Below are positions 1 to 7,632 of a DNA stretch of 64,000 nt, piece after piece (positions within the stretch are counted from its first letter, which is position 1; every line of letters starts with the position of its first letter). Location of the stretch: assembly GCA_048500275.1 (NCBI GenBank), contig JASNYI010000002.1, forward strand, positions 124,001-188,000, read 5' to 3'. Position numbers and translations under genes: made by a program. The stretch is from UBA5066 sp048500275. GTDB lineage: Bacteria; Acidobacteriota; Thermoanaerobaculia; UBA5066. Under the pieces are notes generated by a model. It searched no databases. It was given only the letters and a program-made list of their open reading frames with translations, and was not told where the DNA came from.

Positions 1-575
1 AGCCAGCGGATCGAGACGATGTCGAGGTGGTTCGTCGGCTCGTCGAGGAGAAGCGCGCCCGGATCGGACGCGAGGACCTGCCCGAGGAGGACCCGGAGCT
101 TGAAGCCGCCCGAGAGCGTCGAGAGGGGGTCCCGGTGGACGGTCGTCGGGATCCCGAGCCCCTCGAGGATCTCGGCGGCGCGCGCCTCGAGCGAGTACCC
201 CTGGTGGCGCAGGATGACGTCCTCGAGCTGGGCGTAGCGCTCGGCCTCGAAGGTGGCGTCCTGGTGGAGGAGGCGCTCCTTCTCGGCCATCGCCTCCCAG
301 ACCTCCTGGTTCCCCATCATCGCGACCTCGATGATCGGCATCGTCTCGAAGCGGTAGTGGTCCTGCGAGAGGACTCCGAGGCGGAGCTTCTTCGGGATCG
401 AGACGATGCCGGACGAGGCCGCCTCTTCGCCTGAAAGGATGCGCAGGAGGGTCGACTTCCCCGAGCCGTTCGCGCCGACGAGTCCGTAGCGGTTGCCCGG
501 GTTGAACTGGACGGAGACGCCCTCGAAGAGGGTCTGCGCACCGAAGGCCTTTCCGAGGTCCGAGACGGCGATCAT
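1..575 (-). CDS. ABC-F family ATPase, YbiT-like (partial, runs off left edge)
   Basis: This is the first 191 residues of an ABC-F protein, a soluble twin-ATPase family that acts on ribosomes rather than in membrane transport. Visible are Walker A (GANGSGKST, about residue 35), a signature-like LSGGFKLRVLL and Walker B LLLDEPTNHLDI near the cut. The segment MGNQEVWEAM and the short arm between Walker A and the signature resemble E. coli YbiT more than EttA or Uup. The ATG is preceded at 9 nt by TATGTT, so a leaderless transcript is likely. The second ABC domain lies outside the window. The family assignment is strong; the YbiT subgroup is inference. Confidence 0.88.
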   Translation of the reverse strand, partial: MIAVSDLGKAFGAQTLFEGVSVQFNPGNRYGLVGANGSGKSTLLRILSGEEAASSGIVSIPKKLRLGVLSQDHYRFETMPIIEVAMMGNQEVWEAMAEKERLLHQDATFEAERYAQLEDVILRHQGYSLEARAAEILEGLGIPTTVHRDPLSTLSGGFKLRVLLGQVLASDPGALLLDEPTNHLDIVSIRW

Positions 576-584
576 GGGGCGCGG

Positions 585-590
585 AACATA
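585..590 (-). promoter_or_regulatory. Putative -10 element (TATGTT), leaderless ABC-F gene
   Basis: TATGTT on the minus strand lies 9 nt before the ATG of the ABC-F gene. That places the transcription start at or next to the start codon. It is one of ten such placements in the window and is the weakest match to TATAAT. Confidence 0.3.
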
Positions 591-620
591 GCAGACGGGA
601 GGCGGAGGTCCCGGGCTCGG

Positions 621-626
621 TAGAAT
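621..626 (+). promoter_or_regulatory. Putative -10 element (TAGAAT)
   Basis: TAGAAT lies about 77 nt upstream of the small lipoprotein gene at 704. The same hexamer recurs upstream of several other genes in this window. No convincing -35 box is seen. Confidence 0.35.
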
Positions 627-703
627 CGGACGACAAGGGGCACGAACGCCGCGGCCGGGGGCCGCCCGAAGGCGCCTCGTCCGGGCGAAGGGAGTGAACG
701 ACC

Positions 704-1273
704 ATGCGTGGAGTCGTACCCGTCCTGCTGCTTCCGCTGCTCCTCGCCGGCTGCGGGCCGACGCCCGAGCAGGAGCTGACGAAGCGGGTCCTCGTGGACG
801 CCCATACGGCCCGGACCGGCGTCATCCACCTGGTCTCTCGGTACCAGGAGATCCTCGCGCCGGCCGCGGGCTCCGGGGAGCCGGACCGGGGCTGGGAGGA
901 GATCGCGGCCTTCCGCGCCTCCGCCGAGGGTCTCGTCGCGCGGGAGCTCCTCTCCGCCCTGGAGAAGCCGGTCGCCGTCGACCCCGCTCTCGGCAGGGCC
1001 GGCGACCTCGAGGGGCTCACGGTCGCCACGGCGGACCTGGTGCGGCTCGCGCTCGAGCCCACGGGGTCCTGGGCGTCCTGGTCGGAGGAGATCCAGCGGC
1101 GCCGGTCCCGGCTGGACCGGGCGATCGCCGCGCTCGAGGCGGGGACGAAGAGCCACGTGCTGATCCAGGCGCGGACCGAGACGAACCGGACCTCGGCCGT
1201 CTGGGCCGAGGCGCTCGTGCAGGCGAGGGCGGGAGGGGCGGTCGCCGGGGGAGAGGCCGCTCCGACGCCCTAG
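704..1273 (+). CDS. Small lipoprotein of unknown function
   Basis: The 189-residue product begins with a type II signal peptide, MRGVVPVLLLPLLLAGC, whose lipobox LAGC puts the lipidated cysteine at residue 16. The rest is mostly alpha-helical and rich in Ala, Glu and Arg, with a short Gly/Ala-rich tail. It should be anchored in the outer or inner membrane facing the periplasm. A GGGAGTGA ribosome-binding site precedes the ATG. The gene is convergent with the RND efflux operon, so no functional link is implied. I do not recognise the family. Confidence 0.8.
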   Translation: MRGVVPVLLLPLLLAGCGPTPEQELTKRVLVDAHTARTGVIHLVSRYQEILAPAAGSGEPDRGWEEIAAFRASAEGLVARELLSALEKPVAVDPALGRAGDLEGLTVATADLVRLALEPTGSWASWSEEIQRRRSRLDRAIAALEAGTKSHVLIQARTETNRTSAVWAEALVQARAGGAVAGGEAAPTP

Positions 1274-1329
1274 GCGCCGCGCGGCCGCCCGGCGCACGGG
1301 GCGTCCGTCGCGGTCCGGGGCGGCCGGGC

Positions 1330-4300
1330 TCACGGGACCGGGACCGGCGGCTCCGTCGGCGAGGCCTCGGACGCTTCTCCGTCGCTGTGCCCGCGAACCC
1401 GGTCGCGGAGCCGGTCCGTCACGAGGTAGAAGGCCGGCACGACGAGGAGCGAGAGGGCGGTCGCGACGATGAGGCCGCCGATGACGGCGACCCCCATCGG
1501 TGCGCGGATCTCGGAACCCGCGCCGAGCCCGAGGGCGGGCGGGAGAGCGGCCATCATCGTCGCGATCGACGTCATCAGGATCGGCCGGAGACGGACCGGC
1601 CCTGCCTGCAGGAGTGCGTTCAGCGTGTCGAGCCCGCGCTCGCGGAGCTGGTTCGTGTAGTCGACGAGGATGATCGAGTTCTTCTTCACGATCCCCATCA
1701 GGAGAAGGAGGCCGATCATCGAGAAGATGTTGAGGCTCCGGCCCGTGGCGAGGAGGGCGAAGGACGCCCCGGCGACCGAGAGAGGGAGGATCGAGAGGAC
1801 CGTGACCGGGTGGAGGAACGAGTTGAACTGGGAGGCGAGAACCATGTAGGCGACGCCGATGCCGAGGATCAGCGCGAAGACGAGGTCGCCCATCGACTCC
1901 CGGAAGGCGACGCTGGCGCCGCCGAGGACGAGGCGATAGCCGGTCGGCATGTCCGTCCCGAGCCCCTCGACGTACTTCAGCGCGTCCGCCTGCGAGACCC
2001 CGGCAGCCACGTTCGCGTAGATCGTGATCGCCCGCTCGCGGTCGCGCCGCGTGATCGCCTGGAGGGCGGGCACCTCCTCCGTCGTCACGAGGGACGAGAG
2101 CGGGATCAGGTCGCCCGAGGCGCTCCGGAGACGAAGCCGGGAGAGGTCCTCGGGACGGGTCCGCTGGCCGGCGAGGAGGCGGAGGCGGACGTCGATCCGA
2201 CGCCCCTCCGTCGAGTACTTGCCGATTCGCAGTCCGCCGAGCGTGGCGTTGAGGGCCGTCGCGACGTTCTCGACGGAGATGCCGAGGTCGGCGGCCCGCG
2301 CCCGGTTCGGGACGATCCTGAGCTCGGGCATCCCGATCCGGTAGTCCATGTCGAGGTCGACGACCCGGCCGCTCGCGTTCAGCTTCTCCGAGATCTCCCG
2401 CGCCTTCTCGACGAGGACGTCGAAGTCGGGGCCGCGGACGGAGAACTCGACCGGGAAGCCGCGCTGGGCCGTGAAGCCCGACTGGGAGAGGTCCTGTACG
2501 ACGACCCTGACGCCCGGGTACGAGTTCAGCTCCTTGCGGATCTCCGCGGCGAACTCGGCCTGCGAGAGCTTCCGCTCGCTCTTGTCGACCATCGACACGA
2601 AGACGACGCCGCCGCTCACGCCGCCGCCGAAGCCGCCGACGACGCCGAAGCAGCGCGTCACCTCGGGGCGGGCCGTGACGTAGGCCTCGATCCTCCGGAA
2701 GGCCATGTCCGTCTCGCGGATGTCGGACCCGACGGCCGTCTGGACGCGGAGCATGAGGCGCCCCTGGTCCTGCGACGGGACGAACTCCGAGGGGAGGGCG
2801 CGGAAGACGACGAACGCGACGCCGAGGAGGAGGGTGGCGGCCACGAGGACCGTGACGGGGTGCTTGAGGCCCTTCGCGAGGATCCGGGCGTAGACGCTCG
2901 CCAGGGCGTCGAAGGCGCGGTCGACGAGGCCGCCGAGGCCGCTCCGGTTCACCTCGCCCGCCCGGAGGATCTGGGCGCAGCGGGCCGGCGCGAGGGTGAT
3001 CGCCTCGACGTACGAGAGGGCGACCGCGACGCAGAGCGTGATCCCGAACTGGAGGAAGAACTTCCCGATGACCCCCTTCATGAAGACGACCGGGATGAAG
3101 ATGGCGATGATCGCGATCGTCGCCGAGAGGGCCGCGAACGTGATCTCGCCCGTCCCCTCGCGGGCCGCCCTCACCCGGTCCTTCCCTTCCTCGAAGTGCC
3201 GGAAGATGTTCTCCATGACCATGATGGCGTCGTCGACGACGATGCCGACCGCGAGGCCCAGGGCGAGGAGGGTGAAGGTGTTCAGCGTGAAGCCGGCGAA
3301 GTAGATGAACGCGATCGTCCCGAGGAGCGACATCGGGATCGCGAGGACGACGTTCAGCGTCGAGGAGAGGGAGCCGAGGAACATCCAGCAGACGAGGCCC
3401 GTCAGGAGGACCGAGAGGAGGATCTCGAACTGGATGTGGTGGACCGAGTCCTCGATGAACGTCGTGGAGTCGAAGTTGACGCCGACCTCCATGCCGGGAG
3501 GGAGGGTCTTCTGGATCTCGGCGATCGCCTCCTTGATCCCCTGCGCGACCGCGACGGCGTTCGACCCTCGCTGCTTGCGGATGCCGAGTCCCTGGGCGGG
3601 GGCGCCGTTGACGCGGGCGATGCGCCGCTCGTCCTCGAAGCCGTCCTCGACGAGGGCGACGTCCTCGAGGTAGACGGGCGCTCCGTTCAGGTCGCGGAGC
3701 GAGATCTTCCTGAGGGTGGCGAGGTCGAGCGCCTCTCCCATGACCCTCACGCTGATCTCGCGCCCCTCGGTCTCGAGCCGGCCCGCAGGGAGCTCGACGT
3801 GCTCGCGCTGGAGCGCCGCGATGACGTCGGTGACCGTCATCCCTTTCGAGTTCAGCTTGTCCGCGTCGACCCAGATCCTGACGTTCCGGTCGAGGTAGCC
3901 CCCCATCGTCACCTCGCCGACGCCGGGGACCGTCTGGAAGCGTTCCTTGAGGCGGTAGCGGGCGTAGTCGGCGATGACCTGGCGGGGGAACGGGCCGGAG
4001 AGGCCGATCCAGAGGATCGGGTTGTCCTCGGGGTTCGACTTCGAGATGACCGGCGGGTCGATGTCGCGCGGGAGGAGCCGCTGCGCCTGCGAGACCTTCG
4101 TCTGGACGTCCTGGAGCGCGAGGTCGATGTTCCGGCTGATGTCCAGCTCGATCGTCACGTTCGCCGAACCCTGGCGTGAGGTCGAGGTGAGGGACTTGAT
4201 CCCCTCCACCTGCATGACGGCCTCTTCGAGCGGCTCGACGACGTCGTGCTCGATGACCTCGGGGGCGGCCCCCTCCCACGTCACGGAGACGGAGATCGTG

Positions 4301-4428
4301 GGCGAGTCGACGTCGGGGAACTGGCTGATGCCGATGCGCGAGAGGGCGACGCCGCCGAAGACGATCGTCGCGGCCATGAGCATCCAGGCGAGGACGGGCC
4401 TCCGGATGCAGACCTCGGTGATGTTCAT
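1330..4428 (-). CDS. RND multidrug efflux permease (AcrB/MdtB-like, HAE1 type)
   Basis: This is an inner-membrane, proton-driven tripartite efflux pump subunit of 1032 residues, the usual length. It opens with the family N-terminus NITEVCIRRPVLAWML. The transmembrane helix GLAVGIVVDDAIMVMENI (near residue 395) carries the paired aspartates of the proton relay. Two large periplasmic porter/docking regions separate the two six-helix halves. It is the third gene of an operon with tolC and hlyD homologues; its ATG overlaps the hlyD stop by 4 nt, so translation is probably coupled. The substrate range cannot be read from sequence, but the type fits hydrophobic compounds rather than metals. Confidence 0.95.
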   Translation of the reverse strand: MNITEVCIRRPVLAWMLMAATIVFGGVALSRIGISQFPDVDSPTISVSVTWEGAAPEVIEHDVVEPLEEAVMQVEGIKSLTSTSRQGSANVTIELDISRNIDLALQDVQTKVSQAQRLLPRDIDPPVISKSNPEDNPILWIGLSGPFPRQVIADYARYRLKERFQTVPGVGEVTMGGYLDRNVRIWVDADKLNSKGMTVTDVIAALQREHVELPAGRLETEGREISVRVMGEALDLATLRKISLRDLNGAPVYLEDVALVEDGFEDERRIARVNGAPAQGLGIRKQRGSNAVAVAQGIKEAIAEIQKTLPPGMEVGVNFDSTTFIEDSVHHIQFEILLSVLLTGLVCWMFLGSLSSTLNVVLAIPMSLLGTIAFIYFAGFTLNTFTLLALGLAVGIVVDDAIMVMENIFRHFEEGKDRVRAAREGTGEITFAALSATIAIIAIFIPVVFMKGVIGKFFLQFGITLCVAVALSYVEAITLAPARCAQILRAGEVNRSGLGGLVDRAFDALASVYARILAKGLKHPVTVLVAATLLLGVAFVVFRALPSEFVPSQDQGRLMLRVQTAVGSDIRETDMAFRRIEAYVTARPEVTRCFGVVGGFGGGVSGGVVFVSMVDKSERKLSQAEFAAEIRKELNSYPGVRVVVQDLSQSGFTAQRGFPVEFSVRGPDFDVLVEKAREISEKLNASGRVVDLDMDYRIGMPELRIVPNRARAADLGISVENVATALNATLGGLRIGKYSTEGRRIDVRLRLLAGQRTRPEDLSRLRLRSASGDLIPLSSLVTTEEVPALQAITRRDRERAITIYANVAAGVSQADALKYVEGLGTDMPTGYRLVLGGASVAFRESMGDLVFALILGIGVAYMVLASQFNSFLHPVTVLSILPLSVAGASFALLATGRSLNIFSMIGLLLLMGIVKKNSIILVDYTNQLRERGLDTLNALLQAGPVRLRPILMTSIATMMAALPPALGLGAGSEIRAPMGVAVIGGLIVATALSLLVVPAFYLVTDRLRDRVRGHSDGEASEASPTEPPVPVP

Positions 4429-5570
4429 CCGCGGGCCTCCGGCCGGGACGCGGCGGTCGGTGCCGCGCCGGGTGCGCTCACCCTGACGGGGAGGCCGTCG
4501 CGGAGCGCCTCGGCGCCACGGATGACGAGCTCTTCGCCGGCCGCGAGGCCGCCGCGGACCTCGACGAGCCCCTCGCTCGTCCGCAGGCCCAGGCTCAGCA
4601 CCCGCTCGCGCGCCTTGCCGTCCTCCACGACGAAGGCGAGGAAGCCCTTCTCGCTCGGCCGGATCGAGGTCTGCGGGATGACCGGGGACTGGGCGATGCC
4701 GCCGACCGGTACGGTGACGTCCGCGAAGGCGCCCGGGCGGAGCTGCGCGCGGCGCGGGTCGTCGACCTGGGCGGTCACGGCGACCATCCGCGAGGCCGCC
4801 TCGGCGGCGCCCGCGACGTGCGTGATCCGCGCCGTGAACTCGTTCGCGTCACCCGGGACCCGGAACCGCGCGACGAGCCCCGTTCTCAGGCTCCGGGCGT
4901 CCTCGGACGGGACCTGGAAGCGGAGGAGGAGCGGGTCGCGCTGGACGAGGGTCGCGAGGACTCCGCCCGGGGCGACGTACTGGCCCGTCGTCACGGTCCT
5001 CGTCTCGATGCGGCCGGAGACGGGTGCGCGGACGAAGGCGTCGCGCAGGTTCAGCTCGGCCTGGGCGAGGGCCGACGTCGCCTGGGCGACGTCGGCTGCC
5101 GCCGTCTGGACGCGCGTGGCGAACGAGGCGATCTCCTCGCCCGGGATGAGCCCCGGGTTCTTCTCGACGACGGCCCTGCGGCGCGCGAGCGCCGCCTCGG
5201 CGTCGGCCTTCGACGCCTCGGCCTTCTGGACGTTCGCCCGGGCCGCCTCGACGGCGAGCTGGTAGCGGCGCAGCTCGATCTCGACGAGGGCCTGCCCGGC
5301 CTCCACCGACTCGCCTTCGACGAACTTCACCTGCTCGACGACACCGGCGACGCGGGCCGTGACCTGGACCTTCTCGAAGGCTTCGACGGAGCCGACGGCG
5401 GTCACCGTGTACTCGACGGGGCGGCTCTTCACCTCGGCCGTCTCGACGGGGAAGGCGGGGGGGCCTCCCTTCCCGCCACCCGCCGCCTTGTCGCCGCCGC
5501 CGGAGCACGAGAGGGCCAGCGCCGCGGCGGCGGTCGTGAGGGCGAGGACGAAGGTGCTGCGGGTCTTCAC
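4425..5570 (-). CDS. RND efflux periplasmic adaptor (HlyD/AcrA family), lipoprotein
   Basis: This membrane-fusion protein links the RND permease to the TolC channel. The 381-residue product starts at a GTG (MKTRSTFVLALTTAAAALAL, then SC), which gives a lipoprotein signal with Cys22. A Gly-rich linker follows, then a barrel-sandwich half (VAGVVEQVKFVEGESVEAG), an alpha-hairpin coiled coil around residues 105-175, the second barrel half and the beta-barrel and membrane-proximal domains. The GTG overlaps the tolC stop by 4 nt (GTGA) and the stop overlaps the RND start by 4 nt. A longer in-frame reading further upstream would lose the signal peptide and run inside tolC. Confidence 0.93.
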   Translation of the reverse strand: MKTRSTFVLALTTAAAALALSCSGGGDKAAGGGKGGPPAFPVETAEVKSRPVEYTVTAVGSVEAFEKVQVTARVAGVVEQVKFVEGESVEAGQALVEIELRRYQLAVEAARANVQKAEASKADAEAALARRRAVVEKNPGLIPGEEIASFATRVQTAAADVAQATSALAQAELNLRDAFVRAPVSGRIETRTVTTGQYVAPGGVLATLVQRDPLLLRFQVPSEDARSLRTGLVARFRVPGDANEFTARITHVAGAAEAASRMVAVTAQVDDPRRAQLRPGAFADVTVPVGGIAQSPVIPQTSIRPSEKGFLAFVVEDGKARERVLSLGLRTSEGLVEVRGGLAAGEELVIRGAEALRDGLPVRVSAPGAAPTAASRPEARG

Positions 5571-6904
5571 GGGAGGGGCTCCTTTCCGTCCGGGTCGAGG
5601 CCCTGGGCGGCGTACAGGTCGAGGACGGCGGCGCCGAGGGTGTAGAGCTCGCGCGTCCGCGCCACGTCGGCCTCGAAGAGGCTCTGGTTGGCGTCGGCGG
5701 CGGAGAGGGCGTTCGCGAGCCCTTCCCGGTAGAGGGTCGTCGTCTCGGAGGCGTTCTTTCGGGCCGCCTCGAGGGCGACTCCGGCCTGCGCCACCGCGGC
5801 GCGGGCGTTCGCGAGGTTCGCCAGGGCCGTCTTCACGTCGAGCTCGACGCCGCGCTCGAGGGCCTCCGCCTCGAGAGCGGAGGCGCGGGCCAGGGCCTTC
5901 CTCTCGCGCGTCTCGGCGAACGAGATCGTCGAGTCGAAGAGCGACCAGGAGAGGTCGACGCCGTAAGTCCAGGTCGTGCTCCGGCCGCTGAGCCCGGGCT
6001 CGTTCGTCCACCGTCCGTCGGCGCGGCCGACGAGGCTCGGGAGGAAGCGGCTCGCCGGCTCCTTCGAGAAGTAGAGGAACGCCTCCGCGCGCTTCTTCTG
6101 CGCGGCCACGTCGAAGCGGAGCTGGCGAGCCCTCTCGACGAGGTCTCCCTCGCCCGCTCCGAGGTCGGACGGGGGGGCGAGGAGCTCCACCGGGACCTCG
6201 AGGCGTGCCGGGACGGGCGCGACGAGGAGGTTCGCGAGGGCGAGCCGGGAGGTCTCCTCCTGGTTGTGGGCGCGGGTCGCCTCGCGCTCGGCGCTCGCGA
6301 CCTCGAGCTCGGCGCGCGTGACGTCGTTCGAGCCCGAGATCTGGGCCTCGAAGCGCGCGCGCGCGTCGGACAGCGTCTGGCGGGCGAGCTCCACCCGCCG
6401 GTCGGCGGCGGCGGCGACCTGCTCGTAGCCGAGCGTCATCAGGAAGGCGGCCGACGCCTCGAAGGCGACGATCCGCCGCTGCTCGGCGGCCTCGAATCGC
6501 GCGGCGTCCCGTTCGCTCCGCGTCTGCCTGAGGACCGGGAAGGCGCGGGCGTCGAAGAGGACCTGCCGGGCGCTCAACGTGGTCGAGAAGGCGTCGTACT
6601 TCGAGACGACGACCTCCTCCCCGCCGACGGTCGTCGTCCGCTCGAAGGGCCGGTGGGTCCAGGCCCCTGAGGCCTCGACGTCCGGAAAGAAGACGGCCCG
6701 GGCCTTCGAGACGCGCGCCTCGGCCGCCTCGAGCCGTTCGCCGGAGGCGAGGGCACGCTCGTTGCGGGTCACGGCGAGTCGGATCGCCTCCCCGATCGTG
6801 AGCGGCGTGTCTTCGGCACGGGCGATGTTCGTGGAGAGGAGGGTGAGAAGGGAGAAAAGGAGGGGCACCCGAAGGGGGCGCACCCCGGGAGAGGGAAGCC
6901 GCAT
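5567..6904 (-). CDS. TolC family outer-membrane efflux protein
   Basis: The 445-residue product has a Sec signal peptide ending near IARA at residue 30. It then shows two OEP repeats made of long heptad-like helices (for example LTIGEAIRLAVTRNERALAS and the RELYTLGAAVLDLYAAQG C-terminus), as expected for a trimeric outer-membrane channel with a periplasmic tunnel. It is the first gene of the efflux operon, ahead of the adaptor and RND permease. TAATAT lies 10 nt before the ATG and could act as a -10 box for a near-leaderless transcript. The family is clear; the export substrate is unknown. Confidence 0.93.
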   Translation of the reverse strand: MRLPSPGVRPLRVPLLFSLLTLLSTNIARAEDTPLTIGEAIRLAVTRNERALASGERLEAAEARVSKARAVFFPDVEASGAWTHRPFERTTTVGGEEVVVSKYDAFSTTLSARQVLFDARAFPVLRQTRSERDAARFEAAEQRRIVAFEASAAFLMTLGYEQVAAAADRRVELARQTLSDARARFEAQISGSNDVTRAELEVASAEREATRAHNQEETSRLALANLLVAPVPARLEVPVELLAPPSDLGAGEGDLVERARQLRFDVAAQKKRAEAFLYFSKEPASRFLPSLVGRADGRWTNEPGLSGRSTTWTYGVDLSWSLFDSTISFAETRERKALARASALEAEALERGVELDVKTALANLANARAAVAQAGVALEAARKNASETTTLYREGLANALSAADANQSLFEADVARTRELYTLGAAVLDLYAAQGLDPDGKEPLP

Positions 6905-6914
6905 ACCGCGGGCG

Positions 6915-6920
6915 ATATTA
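6915..6920 (-). promoter_or_regulatory. Putative -10 element (TAATAT) of the efflux operon
   Basis: TAATAT on the minus strand lies in an otherwise GC-rich gap, 10 nt before the tolC-homologue ATG. The spacing implies a very short or absent leader. Confidence 0.4.
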
Positions 6921-6970
6921 CCGGACGGACGTTCGGTTTCGCGGCCGGATCACCCGCGTGTGACGGAACG

Positions 6971-7618
6971 TCACGCTCGGCGCGATAACGCGGCTCCCGC
7001 CGCGGCCGTCGCCGCCGCGAGCGCGAGGAGACCCGCGAAGCCGGGCGCCGGGACGGGCGGTGCCGTCGTCCCGGCGGTCGGGAGCAGGACGGGCGGGCCG
7101 AGTGCGAGCGTGCCGCCGTCCGCGCTCTCGCTCGTCGTGCCGGCCTGGTTCGAGAGCGTCGTCGTCGCCGGGTCGAGGCTCGCCGACGCGGTGGCGCCCG
7201 GGGCGAGCGTCACGGCGAGCGAGAGGACCGTGTCGCCGGTTCCGGGTGGCTGTGTGAAGGGGATCGCGCCCTCCGCTTCGTCGAACGAGCCGACCCACGT
7301 GATCGTCCCGGCTCCCGATGCGGTCGTCTCGAAGGCCGGCGTCCGGGAGGCGAGAAGGCCGGCCCTCGAGAGCGTCGCCGACGCCACGGCCGCCGCGGGT
7401 TCGAAGCGGACCGTCACGGCGAAGGCCTGGATCCGCTCGCCGGCGGGGCGGTCGACGCCGAGCGGCGTGCCGGCCAGGTCGCCGAGCGTGATCGGCACGG
7501 TGAACGGGCCGGTGCCGGAGGGCGCGCCGAAGCGGAGGGTGTCGGCCGCGCCCTGCGCCAGTACGACCGGCGCGAGGAGGAGCGATGCGGCGAGGGCGAG
7601 GGCGTCGAGAGCTCTCAT
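6971..7618 (-). CDS. Secreted cohesin-like domain protein with C-terminal anchor
   Basis: This 215-residue protein has a signal peptide (cleavage near VVLA-QG, residue 21). One beta-sandwich domain (about 30-165) shows a cohesin-like pattern: early PITLGDLAGTPLGV strands, RIQAFAVTVRFEP and GDTVLSLAVTLAPG. The end has the form of a C-terminal sorting tail: a Pro-rich stretch, PAPGFAGLLALAAATAAAG, then SRRA, reminiscent of PEP/PGF-CTERM signals. It follows the dockerin-bearing RHS gene by only 14 nt, so the two are probably one transcript, and a surface cohesin-dockerin pairing is plausible. The cohesin call rests on pattern, not alignment. Confidence 0.7.
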   Translation of the reverse strand: MRALDALALAASLLLAPVVLAQGAADTLRFGAPSGTGPFTVPITLGDLAGTPLGVDRPAGERIQAFAVTVRFEPAAAVASATLSRAGLLASRTPAFETTASGAGTITWVGSFDEAEGAIPFTQPPGTGDTVLSLAVTLAPGATASASLDPATTTLSNQAGTTSESADGGTLALGPPVLLPTAGTTAPPVPAPGFAGLLALAAATAAAGAALSRRA

Positions 7619-7632
7619 GGTCGTCTCCTCCC

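Noticed and set aside
694..4179. Open frame of 1161 codons opposite the RND permease
   Set aside because: It is a shadow created by high GC and codon bias: the encoded string is Arg/Asp/Glu/Gly-rich without domains, while the minus strand encodes a full RND protein.
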